A stretch of DNA of 64,000 bases from Candidatus Manganitrophus sp. GTDB taxonomy: Bacteria; Nitrospirota; Nitrospiria; SBBL01; Manganitrophaceae. The first letter of the stretch is position 1, and each line of letters begins with the position of its first letter. Location of the stretch: positions 2,438,001 through 2,502,000 of the forward strand of contig CP114561.1 of the NCBI GenBank assembly GCA_028865235.1. The letters run 5' to 3'. The position numbers were made by a program, and so were the translations under genes. The notes beneath the pieces are model-generated. The model worked only from the letters and a program-made list of their open reading frames with translations. It was not told the DNA's origin and ran no database searches. Shown here piece by piece: positions 10,098 through 19,218 of the stretch.

Positions 10098-10526
10098 TCA
10101 GGCCACCTCAAGCAGCTCGATCTCGAACGTCAGCTCGCGTCCCGCCAAAGGATGATTGCCGTCCAGTGTGACGCTCGAATCGGAGGCGTCGGTCACGGTG
10201 ACGACGATCGATTGGCCGTCGGATTGAGGAATTTGATATTGCTGTCCCACCTGCGGATCGACCCCTTCGGGGAGGTTCTGTCGATCGACCACCAGGACCA
10301 TCTCTTCGTGACGCGGGCCATAGGCGTTTTCCGCCGGGATGACGACCTTCTTCGACTCTCCCGGATTCATTCCGACCACTGCTTCTTCAAAGCCGGGGAT
10401 GACTTCTCCTTCGCCGATCGTGAAAGGGAGCGGTTCCCGTTCTCTGGAGGTGTCGAATACCGTCCCATCCTCGAATTTTCCGACGTAGTGAACTTTTACG
10501 GCATTCCCGCGTTTTGCTTGAGCCAT
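10098..10526 (-). CDS. FKBP-type peptidyl-prolyl isomerase (SlyD-like)
   Basis: A 142-residue cytoplasmic prolyl isomerase and chaperone. It begins MAQAKRGNAVKVHYVGKF, with DGTVFDTS and GEGEVIPGFEEAVVGM forming the FKBP half, and the inserted-flap segment GPRHEEMVLVVDR typical of SlyD-like proteins. The C-terminal His/Cys-rich metal-binding tail of E. coli SlyD is absent. The start at 10526 has AGGAGAG upstream; a frame extension to 10640 lacks support. The gene is monocistronic and convergent with the permease gene. Confidence 0.9.
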   Translation of the reverse strand: MAQAKRGNAVKVHYVGKFEDGTVFDTSREREPLPFTIGEGEVIPGFEEAVVGMNPGESKKVVIPAENAYGPRHEEMVLVVDRQNLPEGVDPQVGQQYQIPQSDGQSIVVTVTDASDSSVTLDGNHPLAGRELTFEIELLEVA

Positions 10527-10812
10527 GATTCTCTCCTTTCGGTAAATGGCAATGGGTGGTGTAAGATGAGGGGTCGTCCTTCTGGAAAAAGATTGGATGT
10601 AGATCGCGTCTTCATCGATCCGATCGGAGACGTGAAACATCCAGGGTGATTCTAATCATAAAACATCGCGCCCGATCATTGCAATCGGGAAACCATTTTC
10701 CGAGATGTCGAGCCGTTTATCGCAGGAACGCGGCGCCGAAAATCGAGATTCCCGCGGATAGATAAAAACAATGACCCGCGCTTGCGTATTTTAACGGAAG
10801 GCTTTATTTCCA
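10527..10812. other. Divergent intergenic region
   Basis: No gene is seen between the FKBP gene and the PilZ gene promoter. It must contain the upstream signals of the FKBP gene on the minus strand. Confidence 0.5.
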
Positions 10813-10840
10813 TTGAAAATTGTTTCAAATTTGGTACAAT
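10813..10840 (+). promoter_or_regulatory. Candidate sigma-70 promoter of the PilZ gene
   Basis: TTGAAA and TACAAT are separated by 16 bases in an AT-rich stretch. The implied transcript has a leader of about 50 bases before the ATG at 10899. Confidence 0.45.
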
Positions 10841-10898
10841 TAATCCGTTTCGGATCTCCAATCCCATCTTAAGATATCCCGGATAGGAGAATTAAGCC

Positions 10899-11501
10899 AT
10901 GTCGGTTTCAGCCTACGAAAGACGCAAGTTCGTTCGCGTGGACGTCAACTTCGAAGCGCGGATTAATCGCAACATCCGCGCGGCGATCAAAAAGCTGAGT
11001 CTCGGCGGATGTCTTGTCGAGTGCAACAAGCCCCTGGCCGATGCCGACCCGCTCGAAGTGAGGTTCTCCGCGTTCGGCGAAACGTTTCACCTGGGCGGCC
11101 GGGTCATTCACGTGATCGGCGCGAACCAATACGGAATCAGATTCGAGTCCCACAACGAAGATCACCTTCTGCGCCTTGTCGATGCCATTAAGAAAATACA
11201 GGACGCCTCTATCGCGAGACGTTCGACCCGTTTGAAGGTTCAGCAGGAGGCCCTTCTGGATAAAGAGCCGTCATTGCTGGTGGACTTGAGTGAAGGGGGC
11301 TGTTTTGTGCGGACGGCCCATCGCTTCAATCTCGGAGACATTATCGAGGTCCAGTTTTTATTGAATGATGAAGAGATCCATCTCGCCGGTCAAATTCGAT
11401 GGACCGGCTCGGAGGGGGTCGGCGTCGAGTTTCTCTCTCCCGATCCGACCCAAATCGGCGACATCGCCCGCTTCCTGGTGAAGAAACATCCCCCCGCTTA
11501 A
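10899..11501 (+). CDS. Tandem PilZ-domain protein
   Basis: A 200-residue protein made of two PilZ-like domains. The first begins ERRKFVRVDVNFEARI (about residues 6-21) with LSLGGCLVE. The second begins ARRSTRLKVQQEALL (about 105-119) with VDLSEGGCFV. PilZ domains bind c-di-GMP through an N-terminal RxxxR and a D/NxSxxG motif. The first domain has RRKFVR with KLSLGG (Asp replaced by Lys) and the second RRSTR with DLSEGG, so the second copy is the better candidate for ligand binding. A GGAG lies eight bases before the ATG. The partner is unknown. The several GGDEF proteins in the window fit a c-di-GMP effector role. Confidence 0.85.
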   Translation: MSVSAYERRKFVRVDVNFEARINRNIRAAIKKLSLGGCLVECNKPLADADPLEVRFSAFGETFHLGGRVIHVIGANQYGIRFESHNEDHLLRLVDAIKKIQDASIARRSTRLKVQQEALLDKEPSLLVDLSEGGCFVRTAHRFNLGDIIEVQFLLNDEEIHLAGQIRWTGSEGVGVEFLSPDPTQIGDIARFLVKKHPPA

Positions 11502-11549
11502 CGGCCCCGCTGGAATTCTATCTTTCAGCGCATGGCTCGGCTTCCCTCT

Positions 11550-12560
11550 TTACTTCTGCGCCAAACTTCGGGCGACATCGGCCAGGCCGTGAACCACCCG
11601 CGCCAGGCGGACCTGATCGACCGTCTCCGGCCTGTCGGTGGGGAGATGGTAGTGCGGGTTTCGAAAGGGGACCGTGTCGGTGATCATCATCGCCGGGTAG
11701 CCCTCCTTCCAAAACGAGTCGTGATCGGACCAAAAGACGCCGGGGATCCAGGAGGGGGCGGCGACCCCCTCCGAGGGGAAGGGGGTACTCCTTCGAAAGG
11801 CGGCAATGCTTTGTTTCACCAGTCGCCTGTACCGGATGTTTCCGACAAAGGCGATAAAGTCGCCGCGATCCGGGTAAAAGAAGCTGAACGGGAAGGGATA
11901 CCGCTGGCTGCCTGGCTCCGAGGCGTAATAACCGATCGACTCGATTGAAACCATCGCCGTGATTTTATCCCCCCGCCGTCTTGCTTCACGGGCGTAGGCC
12001 CGGCTTCCCATCTGGCCGGTCAGAAAAATCGGCGGCTCCTCGTTGGTGAAGGCGACGAACCGGATGGTCCGGTCGAATCGTTTCCCCTTCAATAACGCGG
12101 CCAGCTCCAGGAGCGCCCCCACCCCGGTGGCATTGTCGTCCGCTCCCGGCGAGCCGAAGACCGAGTCGTAATGCGCGCCGAAAAGAACAATCTCTTCCGT
12201 CCCGTCTTGGCCCGGGAGGGTCGCTTCCAGATTCCGGAACGTTTGGCCGTTGTGTGTGTACTCCTGTGAGACGACCTCATAACCGGTTTGCCGAAGGGTC
12301 GATTCGATATAACTCGCCGCCGCTTCAAGCTGCGCCGGTTTTTGAAGGTTCCGCTCGCCGATCCGACCGGCGAGGACAGAGAGGTGGGATTGAAGCCGCG
12401 CGCGGCTTGCTTCTTCCGCGGGGGTGAGGGGCGGGAGGGGACCGCGGAAAGAGGCCGCGGGCATTCGGATCATGACACTCCAGAGGAGGAAAAATCCGAT
12501 CAGCCCGATACCGAGCAGGGTCAGCAGCAAGATCGTTCCTGAATGAAGCCGAAGGGTCAT
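11550..12560 (-). CDS. M28-family zinc aminopeptidase, membrane-anchored
   Basis: A 336-residue metallopeptidase with one N-terminal membrane segment (about residues 8-28), so the catalytic domain is probably periplasmic. The dinuclear zinc site is visible as GAHYDS (His130), GADDNATG (Asp141), TNEE (Glu174/175), a later Glu in SIESIGYY, and NPHYHL near the C-terminus. This ligand set and length match M28 aminopeptidases. The natural substrate is unknown. Its stop faces the end of the PilZ gene (convergent). Confidence 0.88.
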   Translation of the reverse strand: MTLRLHSGTILLLTLLGIGLIGFFLLWSVMIRMPAASFRGPLPPLTPAEEASRARLQSHLSVLAGRIGERNLQKPAQLEAAASYIESTLRQTGYEVVSQEYTHNGQTFRNLEATLPGQDGTEEIVLFGAHYDSVFGSPGADDNATGVGALLELAALLKGKRFDRTIRFVAFTNEEPPIFLTGQMGSRAYAREARRRGDKITAMVSIESIGYYASEPGSQRYPFPFSFFYPDRGDFIAFVGNIRYRRLVKQSIAAFRRSTPFPSEGVAAPSWIPGVFWSDHDSFWKEGYPAMMITDTVPFRNPHYHLPTDRPETVDQVRLARVVHGLADVARSLAQK

Positions 12561-12773
12561 CGGTGATTTCTCCCGGCGTCCTGTAGACAGATCCTCCGCG
12601 CGGATGCGCCGTTTGTTTTTGATTCTATCGGAATCGGAGGGGTGGCCACAAGAAGAGGGTGGAGGGTTGACGAGGGAGGATGAATTCGGTTACAACGGAG
12701 CGGATCATCTCAGTGGAAAGATCGGGCCGGCTGTGCGGTGTAATCCTATCAAACGGAGAGGGAGGATGGTGCG

Positions 12774-13631
12774 ATGAATCGGAAGGGAAATCTGTTCAGG
12801 CAGGCGCTTCTTTTATCGGCGATTTTCTTGATGCCGGTTGTTTCCGCGTGGGGAGCGGAGACTCGGCTGACCTGGCACGGCCATGCGGCGTTTGAGATTG
12901 TGACCCCCGGCGGGGCGGTGGTGGTGATCGATCCCTGGCTGAAGAACCCGGTCAATCCGAATGCGCAGGAAGGCAAAGATCCGCTCGCCGGATTTGAAAA
13001 GGTCGATTACATTCTGCTCACCCACGGTCACTTCGACCACGTCGGCGATGCCGTTGCTTTGGCGAAGAAGACGGGGGCCCGGCTCGTTTCCAATTTTGAG
13101 CTCGGAAGCAACATGGCCAAGCTCCACGGGTTCCCGAAGGAGCAGATGGGATTCGATACGTTGATGAACATCGGCGGGGAGATTCAGATCGCGAAGGGGG
13201 AGGTGACCGTTCTGATGACGCCGGCCGTCCACTCCAGCGGCCTCGGCCATCCGAACGCGGGACCCCAGGAGGCCGACATCGTCTATGGCGGCAATCCGGG
13301 CGGGTTCATCGTGATCATCAAGAACGGTCCGACGATCTACCATACCGGCGACACCGCCTACTTCGGGGATATGGAACTGATCAGCCAGTATGCGCCCGAC
13401 GTTGCTCTGATCAACATCGGCGGCCATTTTGGAATGTCTCCGGCGATGGCGGCGAAGGCCGCCGCGACGGTCAAAGCGAGGTTGGCGATTCCGCATCACT
13501 TCGGAACCTTTCCTGTTCTGACACAAGATCCGAGGCCTTTTGTCGATGCGCTTGGGAAAAAGAAAATTCCCGCCCTGGTGATGAAGCCGGGAGAGACGGT
13601 GGTCTTTGACGGAAAGAAACTCAAGAAATAA
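12774..13631 (+). CDS. Exported UPF0173 metallo-beta-lactamase-fold hydrolase
   Basis: A 285-residue protein. After a cleavable-looking signal peptide (positive start, hydrophobic residues 10-24, cleavage near VSAWGA) comes a UPF0173-type domain: LTWHGHAAFEI, VIDPWLKNP, LTHGHFDHVGDA (His84, His86, Asp88, His89), HSSGLGHP and YHTGDTAYFGDM. Ends in a short Lys-rich tail. UPF0173 members are usually about 230 residues and cytoplasmic, so the signal peptide is the unusual part. Substrate unknown. Divergent from the M28 gene. Confidence 0.85.
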   Translation: MNRKGNLFRQALLLSAIFLMPVVSAWGAETRLTWHGHAAFEIVTPGGAVVVIDPWLKNPVNPNAQEGKDPLAGFEKVDYILLTHGHFDHVGDAVALAKKTGARLVSNFELGSNMAKLHGFPKEQMGFDTLMNIGGEIQIAKGEVTVLMTPAVHSSGLGHPNAGPQEADIVYGGNPGGFIVIIKNGPTIYHTGDTAYFGDMELISQYAPDVALINIGGHFGMSPAMAAKAAATVKARLAIPHHFGTFPVLTQDPRPFVDALGKKKIPALVMKPGETVVFDGKKLKK

Positions 13632-13647
13632 GGGTGTTCAACCGACC

Positions 13648-13704
13648 CTGAGTGCAGCGAAGCGGCTGCTTTTATCACCAGAAGGAGTGCTTCGCTGCAC
13701 TCAG
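13648..13704. repeat. Inverted repeat, 16-base arms
   Basis: CTGAGTGCAGCGAAGC at 13648-13663 is exactly complementary to 13689-13704, with a 25-base loop. It follows the UPF0173 gene by 16 bases but lacks a T run, so it is either a 3'-end stabilising hairpin or a REP-like element rather than a clear terminator. Confidence 0.7.
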
Positions 13705-13804
13705 GAGAGCGGATCAGTAAATCTGCAAGATTCCAACCTGATTTTTACGACCCGTCAATAAACTTGATCCTTCCTTTCGATCTCTCCCTTAAGACAACTC
13801 TTCC

Positions 13805-13833
13805 TTGCCAGATATTCAAAGCGAGGGTATTAT
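13805..13833 (+). promoter_or_regulatory. Sigma-70 promoter of the FIST/GGDEF-EAL operon
   Basis: TTGCCA and TATTAT are separated by 17 bases. Each box matches the consensus at five of six positions, the best vegetative promoter seen in the window. The predicted start near 13841 gives a leader of about 110 bases before the Met at 13953. Confidence 0.6.
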
Positions 13834-13952
13834 TTCCTAGAAGATTGTAGGTGGGGCCATTGCGCTGGTGGAATTGAGCCAGGGTGAACGATGGTCTGAA
13901 CGGTCCATTCTATCGGTTGCCGCCCATTTCTCGAAGAGGAGAGACATCCCGC

Positions 13953-15092
13953 ATGAAAATTGAGCAAAACGTGTGGATGGAATCAAAGGGGTGGAGAACG
14001 AAGCCGATCGGTAAACTCGGTCGGAACGCTCAGCTTGTTTTGTTGTTCGGTTCCACTTCGACTTGGAAGGAGAAGAACCCTCTGGATGAAATCAGGAGGT
14101 GTTATCCACAGGCACATCTCTTCGGCTGCTCTACGGCGGGAGAAATTTATGATACGCAGGTTCTTGATGAAGCCCTGGTTACAACGGCGATTGAATTCGA
14201 ATCGACAAGGATCAAATGCGCTCAGGTTCGAATCGATGAAGCCGGAAATAGCCTTCTCGCAGGGGAGCATCTGGCCCGGTCCCTGCCTAAAGAAAACTTA
14301 AAACATCTCCTTGTCCTTTCGGACGGGCTTCGCATCAACGGCACCGCGTTGGTGGAGGGACTCAGAAGGCAATTGCCGACGCATGTCACCGTAACCGGCG
14401 GGTTGTCCGGCGATGGGGAGCGTTTTCGGGAAACGCTCGTGTTGTTGGATGGTCCGCCTGAAGCGGGAATCGTCGCCGTCTTGGGATTTTATGGAGAGCG
14501 GCTCAGGGTGGGGTATGGTTCCCTCGGCGGTTGGGATCCGTTCGGCCCGGAGCGGCTCATTACCCGATCGCATCGAAATGTTTTGTATGAGCTCGACCGA
14601 AAATCGGCGTTGGATCTTTATAAGCAATACCTGGGAGAGCATGCGAAGGGTCTCCCATCGACCGGACTGCTCTTCCCCCTTTCTCTGCGGACCAAGGAGG
14701 GGGAGACCGGCGTGGTTCGAACGATCCTGTCGATTGATGAAAAAGAGAACAGCATGACCTTCGCCGGGGATGTCCCCGAAGGGGCCTATGCGCGCTTGAT
14801 GAAAGCCAACTTCGACCGACTGATCGACGGATCGATCGGGGCGGCGAAGACCAGCTACGAAGCGATCGGCTCCCGTTCGCCGGAATTGGCGATTCTGATC
14901 AGTTGTGTGGGGCGCAAGTTGGTCCTTAAGCAGCGGATCGAAGAAGAGGTGGAGGGTGTTCGGGAGGTCTTGGGCGACCGGACAAAACTCGCCGGATTTT
15001 ACTCCTATGGGGAAATCTCCCCCTTTACCCCCGGCGCCAAGTGCGAATTGCACAACCAAACCATGACCATCACCACTTTATCCGAGAGATAA
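13953..15092 (+). CDS. FIST-domain sensory protein (FIST_N + FIST_C)
   Basis: A 379-residue soluble protein with FIST N- and C-terminal domains. Marks are LFGCSTAGEIYD, VTGGLSGDG and GFYGERLRVGYGSLGGWDPFGPE in the N-terminal half, and FYSYGEISPF...NQTMTITTL at the C-terminus. FIST domains are inferred to bind small ligands such as amino acids and feed signal transduction. Met at 13953 gives the normal family N-terminus; an upstream ATG at 13884 would add 23 residues. The stop is three bases before the PAS-GGDEF-EAL gene, so both are one unit, and FIST probably supplies input to it. Confidence 0.85.
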   Translation: MKIEQNVWMESKGWRTKPIGKLGRNAQLVLLFGSTSTWKEKNPLDEIRRCYPQAHLFGCSTAGEIYDTQVLDEALVTTAIEFESTRIKCAQVRIDEAGNSLLAGEHLARSLPKENLKHLLVLSDGLRINGTALVEGLRRQLPTHVTVTGGLSGDGERFRETLVLLDGPPEAGIVAVLGFYGERLRVGYGSLGGWDPFGPERLITRSHRNVLYELDRKSALDLYKQYLGEHAKGLPSTGLLFPLSLRTKEGETGVVRTILSIDEKENSMTFAGDVPEGAYARLMKANFDRLIDGSIGAAKTSYEAIGSRSPELAILISCVGRKLVLKQRIEEEVEGVREVLGDRTKLAGFYSYGEISPFTPGAKCELHNQTMTITTLSER

Positions 15093-15095
15093 CCG

Positions 15096-16840
15096 TTGGA
15101 ACCAATGCACAGCCTGCTTAGGCGCCAGCTTCGGCGAAATATTGGAAATCCCGATTCTCTCCCGGGGGAGTGGCAGGCTTTAATTGAGCTTGTCAGCAAT
15201 GCGTATGATCAGTTTGACGCCGACCGGGCGATGCTTGAGCGCTCTCTCGATCTAAGCTCGAAGGAGCTGATTCAGGCGAATTCGGAGATGCGTGCGGTTT
15301 TTGAAAGGGTGATCGCCAGCAGCATCGACGGTATTTTCGCCTATGATCGCACTTTTCATTGCACGGTCTGGAATCCGGGGATGGAGCGGATCACCGGCGT
15401 TACTCCGGAAGCGGCGAGGAATCAGCCTCTTTTCGAAATCTTCCCGCAGTTGAAGAAAACGGGAGATGACCAACCTCTCCAGGAATCTCTCGCCGGAAAG
15501 ACGACCATAGCAAAAGAAAGCGTTTATTTGATCGAAAAGACAGGTCAGTCCGGATTTTTCGAGAGCCATTTTTCCCCCTTACGAAATGAAGCGGGTGAAA
15601 TCATCGGCGGGTTGGCGATCATCCGAAATATCACGGAGCGCAAACAGGCCGAGCAAGCCTTGGCCGACCTGGCGGTGAGAGATTCCCTCACGAACCTCTA
15701 CAATCGGAGATATTTTAACCAGCGAATTAAAGAAGAGATCGCCCGGGCCGACCGCCAGAAAAATGCCTTGGCGATCCTTCTCTGCGATCTGGACAAGTTT
15801 AAGTCGGTGAATGATCTGCGCAGCCATCAATTCGGCGATGAAATTTTAAAGGCGGTGGCTCAGAGCATTCAAAATTCGACCCGCGGCGTTGATCTTGTCT
15901 TCCGGTGGGGTGGAGATGAAATCGTCGTCGTCCTCTTGGTGAATGACCGCCAGGGGGTGATGCATGCGGCGGAGCGGATCAGAAGGGGAATCGTCGAAAT
16001 CGGCCGGAAGGTTCGGTTCGGTCTTGATTTGAGCATCGGAGTCGCCCTCTATCCCGAACATGGAAGCGATGTCGACCAACTCATCCGTCTGGCCGATCAG
16101 GCTTTATACATTGCCAAAAAACGGGGCGATAAGATCCATATCGGTGAAGAAGAGTATTATCTGGATGATCAGGTGGTCCAGGTCGTCTTTCAACCGATCA
16201 TCGATACCTTGTCGGGGGAGACGCTGGCTCACGAAGCGCTGAGCCGCGACGCGCAGGGAAGAGTGAGTGTTTACGAGCTTTTCAAAAAATATGAAGCGAT
16301 CGGTAAATTGAATGAGCTGAAGGAGATCTGCTTCAAGAAGCAGATCAAGGCGGCTCAGGCCATCGGGCTCAAGCGGGTCTTTATCAACGCCGATTTCGAG
16401 CTCTTAGAACGTCTCGACCCCATGGCGACCTCCTCTCGTCTGGAGGTGATCTTGGAAATCTCGGAGAAGGAAGCGTTGCATGATTTGAAAAACCATTTGA
16501 AAGTTGCGCAAAAGTGGCGCGAGAAAGGGTTTCGATTCGCCATCGACGATTTTGGAGCCGGTTTTATCTCCCTGCCGTTCATCGCCAAGCTGGTTCCCGA
16601 TTATATCAAGATCGACCGCCTCACCATTCTTCAGGCTGTTTCATCCGAGAAATTCAGGAAGTTTTAAATTATCAGGTGTTGGCTTTGCGCAATTACGCGA
16701 AACGGGGAATTATCGCTGAAGGGATCGAGACCCGGAAAGAGCTCGCGGTCGTAAAAAAGATGCGTGTCCATCTGATTCAGGGCTTCTTATTCGGCAAACC
16801 CGAAGTGATCGAACTTCCGGATGAAAAGAAAATGGAATAA
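15096..16840 (+). CDS. PAS-GGDEF-EAL c-di-GMP signalling protein (frameshifted)
   Basis: About 582 residues. An N-terminal coiled region (about 30-65) is followed by a PAS domain (about 70-190) ending ITERKQAEQAL. The GGDEF domain (about 190-350) has RWGGDEI with an upstream RGVD inhibitory-site motif. The EAL domain from about 365 shows HEALSR, FINADFELLE, ISEKEAL, DDFGAGF, PDYIKIDR, IIAEGIET and QGFLFGKP. Near 16634 one G is missing. Reading CAGG as CAGGG joins IDRLTILQ to GCFIREIQEVL. The EAL motifs look complete once the frame is restored, and GGDEI differs from GGDEF only at the last residue, so both synthesis and hydrolysis are possible. Start TTG at 15096, three bases after the FIST stop. 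Confidence 0.87.
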
Positions 16841-16870
16841 GGACCGAAAACGGGTTCGTTGTTAATCCGT

Positions 16871-17350
16871 CTACACGAATCGCGCCACCAGGAAGATCCC
16901 CACCATCGCGAAGCCCAACGCAAGCTTGGCGGCCGCGCCGAGCGCCAGCCCCAAGGAAGCGCCGACCCCGGCCCGCCCCGCCGCCGCAAGATCGCGCCGC
17001 TCGGTCAATTCGCCGATGACCGCCCCGACAAAAGGCCCCAGCAGAACCCCCGGTAAACCGAAGAACAACCCGACGAGGGCACCGATCGCCGCGCCCGCCA
17101 TCGCACGCCTGGAGGCGCCGAAGCGCTTGGCTCCGAACGCCGTTGCTGCGAAGTCGACCAAATAGGTCAGCACCGCCATCCCCCCCAGCGCCGCTAGCGT
17201 CCATCCCCCCACATAGACAAAATCTTCCGCCCAGGCCGCCAGGAGCAAGCCGACGAAAAGGAGCGGCGCGCCGGGAAGGGCGGGCAACACCAGCCCGGCG
17301 AGGCCGAGCACGATCAAAACGACGGCGAGAATCCAGAGAAGGGCGATCAT
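16871..17350 (-). CDS. DUF456 membrane protein
   Basis: A 159-residue integral membrane protein rich in Gly, Ala and Leu with about four to five helices. GLAGLVLPALPGAPLLFVG near the N-terminus and the glycine-rich GLFFGLPGVLLGPFVGA are typical of DUF456. Function unknown. Convergent with the GGDEF-EAL gene. Confidence 0.85.
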   Translation of the reverse strand: MIALLWILAVVLIVLGLAGLVLPALPGAPLLFVGLLLAAWAEDFVYVGGWTLAALGGMAVLTYLVDFAATAFGAKRFGASRRAMAGAAIGALVGLFFGLPGVLLGPFVGAVIGELTERRDLAAAGRAGVGASLGLALGAAAKLALGFAMVGIFLVARFV

Positions 17351-17395
17351 CGGGGGTTCAAGCGGCGCGTGGCCGACCGCCTGCGGCTTAGCGGA

Positions 17396-17833
17396 TTAGG
17401 CGGCTTCACTATAAGCCGAAATGGCATTAATCAGGATTTCGTCCATGTAAAGATTGATGATGCGCGCCGCAGAATAATAGGCCTTCAGATCGACGTTCAT
17501 CAAAGGATCGGCGCAGCGATCCGCCAAGAAGTCGAGCATCTTGGTTCTCAGCAGGGACACCTCCCGCGCAAGCTCCCGTCCGCGATAACCTTGTTGAAAG
17601 CGCAGGTAGACTTTGACGCGCCCTTCCAATGTGTTGGTGGGGGACGGTGTTTCATCGGATCGAAGTAATTCGCAGAGTTCTTCGATAATCGCAGGAACAT
17701 GGTCGCGTAATTCAGGGCGCGACAGCGCGGCGTCCGAATCGATCCGTGCGTCGCTCCGCACGGCCTGCATCCACATTTCGGTGAGATGTTCGATATTTGC
17801 TTCTACAAGGGCACTGAGCTTCTCATTCGCCAT
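17396..17833 (-). CDS. RsbRD-N-like stand-alone sensor domain
   Basis: A 145-residue all-helical protein. It resembles the RsbRD N-terminal domain (a globin-like sensory domain found on RsbR/RsbT-type stress regulators and histidine kinases): IEHLTEMWMQAVRSD, RPELRDHVPAIIEELCELL, and the RGRELAREVSLLRTKML segment. No output domain is attached. Its start codon lies inside the end of the upstream 131-residue gene (31-base overlap), so translation is probably coupled. Function inferred only from family resemblance. Confidence 0.65.
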   Translation of the reverse strand: MANEKLSALVEANIEHLTEMWMQAVRSDARIDSDAALSRPELRDHVPAIIEELCELLRSDETPSPTNTLEGRVKVYLRFQQGYRGRELAREVSLLRTKMLDFLADRCADPLMNVDLKAYYSAARIINLYMDEILINAISAYSEAA

Positions 17834-18198
17834 GGCTGTTCTCCGGGCTTACGTTTACATAGGTTGTACACACTCTCTTTCAAACACTCTTCGAACTCTT
17901 TTCCTTGTGTTTCTTTTACGAATTCAAGAAAGCCGTAGATGTTTCTGATCTCCTCGTCGTTAAATCCCATGGTCCTCAAGAGATCGTCGTTCGCGCGAAA
18001 GGACAACGGATAGGGAAGAATTCGAAATAGATATTTCCCCGATGCTTGAAATTTGACGATGGCGTTATGGAGATCCTTCAACATCATAAAGGACGAGATA
18101 AGGCATTCATAACTTTGTTGGCTGGCCCGTATCAGGAGATAAATAAAATCTTCATTGTAGTTTTTGATCAGTTGCTCGAAATCATCCTGTGTAAACAT
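17803..18198 (-). CDS. 131-residue protein of unknown family, paralogue A
   Basis: I do not recognise the family. The protein begins MFTQDDFEQLIKNYNEDF and is predicted to be mostly helical. It is rich in aromatic and acidic residues, with a single central LPYPLSFRANDDLL segment that looks like a loop or active surface and a conserved SVYNLCKR near the C-terminus. The neighbouring 18545-18940 gene has the same length and is highly similar along the whole protein, so this is a tandem duplication. It has its own promoter-like sequence and overlaps the start of the RsbRD-N-like gene by 31 bases. Confidence 0.75.
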   Translation of the reverse strand: MFTQDDFEQLIKNYNEDFIYLLIRASQQSYECLISSFMMLKDLHNAIVKFQASGKYLFRILPYPLSFRANDDLLRTMGFNDEEIRNIYGFLEFVKETQGKEFEECLKESVYNLCKRKPGEQPWRMRSSVPL

Positions 18199-18216
18199 GC
18201 ATCTCTCTTCCTTTTA

Positions 18217-18246
18217 ATTATAGTGTTCACAAAACGCCACCGGCAA
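18217..18246 (-). promoter_or_regulatory. Candidate sigma-70 promoter of paralogue A
   Basis: On the minus strand TTGCCG and a perfect TATAAT are separated by 18 bases, and the ATG at 18198 follows about 19 bases after the -10 box. Confidence 0.5.
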
Positions 18247-18544
18247 TGACTCATTGCCGCCCCCGCCTTGACAAGGTGAGAAAGAATAGGGGCACCGGTT
18301 GATACAGTCGCTTTACGAAGCGGCGCCGAAAGAAAGGGTTTACCGAAAGTATAGCCAGGGCATTCTCTCGGTTCAAGAGGGGGAAGTCATTCCGTTACAA
18401 CACTCAGAAATCGGCAAAAGGGGGGAATCAGAAGGAAAATGGCGCCGTTTTTAAGGAGAGCCGCCCAGATAGAGGTGAGATGTATTGATCCCTGTGCCGT
18501 TCCGCCCCGCTTCCATCCGCGCAGCCTTCTGTTCGAAGGTCCTG
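18247..18544. other. Intergenic region between the two paralogues
   Basis: No gene or clear repeat is seen. It separates the duplicated genes, so if the duplication was direct, this is the remnant spacer. Confidence 0.4.
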
Positions 18545-18940
18545 CTACGAAGGCAATGCGCTTTTCATTTTCCAAGCTTGATCATCCGGAAGACGTTTAC
18601 ACAAATTGTAGACGCTTCCTTCTAAACATTCCTCAAACTCTTTCCCTTGTGTTTGCTTCACGAATTCAAGAAAGTGATAGATGTTTCTGATCTCTTCGTC
18701 GTCGAACCCCATGCTCTTGAGAAGATCGTCGTTGGCGCGAAAAGACAAAGGGTAAGGGAGGGTTCGAAATTGGAAATCTCCCGAGGCCTGGAACTTGACG
18801 ATTACGTGATAGAGATCCTTCAGCACCATAAATGAGGAGATGAGGCACTCATAACTCCGGTGGCTCGCCCGTATCAACAGATAAAGATAGTCGTCATTGT
18901 AATGCTTGATCAGTTGCTCGAAATCCTCTTGTGTGAACAT
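18545..18940 (-). CDS. 131-residue protein of unknown family, paralogue B
   Basis: Same length and order of conserved blocks as paralogue A: MFTQEDFEQLIKHYND, LLIRASHRSYECLISSFM, LKDLYHVIVKFQASG, LPYPLSFRANDDLL, MGFDDEEIRNIYHFLEFVK, QTQGKEFEECL, SVYNLCKR. The C-terminal 12 residues differ most. The strict conservation of the central block suggests selection on function rather than a decaying copy. No domain is recognised. Confidence 0.75.
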   Translation of the reverse strand: MFTQEDFEQLIKHYNDDYLYLLIRASHRSYECLISSFMVLKDLYHVIVKFQASGDFQFRTLPYPLSFRANDDLLKSMGFDDEEIRNIYHFLEFVKQTQGKEFEECLEGSVYNLCKRLPDDQAWKMKSALPS

Positions 18941-19218
18941 GCGGCGCTCTTCCCGATCCGTGATCTGTTTAGAGGGTTGTTTCTATCCGTGCGATGGAAA
19001 CGATGCTGCGCGCCTCATCGCAATCAAAATGAAAAGGGGGCCGTCTTCTCTTTAAGGATGATGTCGGCCCAGCACCCTACCTTGAAGAAAAGGAGGACCC
19101 CTCATGCGTTACACTGATATTGAGTATCATTAAAAAGTATAACGAAATTAATTGTTCTCAATCAAGCGGGAAAGTTCACAAAAATGAGACCGGTCGGATG
19201 AAAATAATCTATGTCCGG

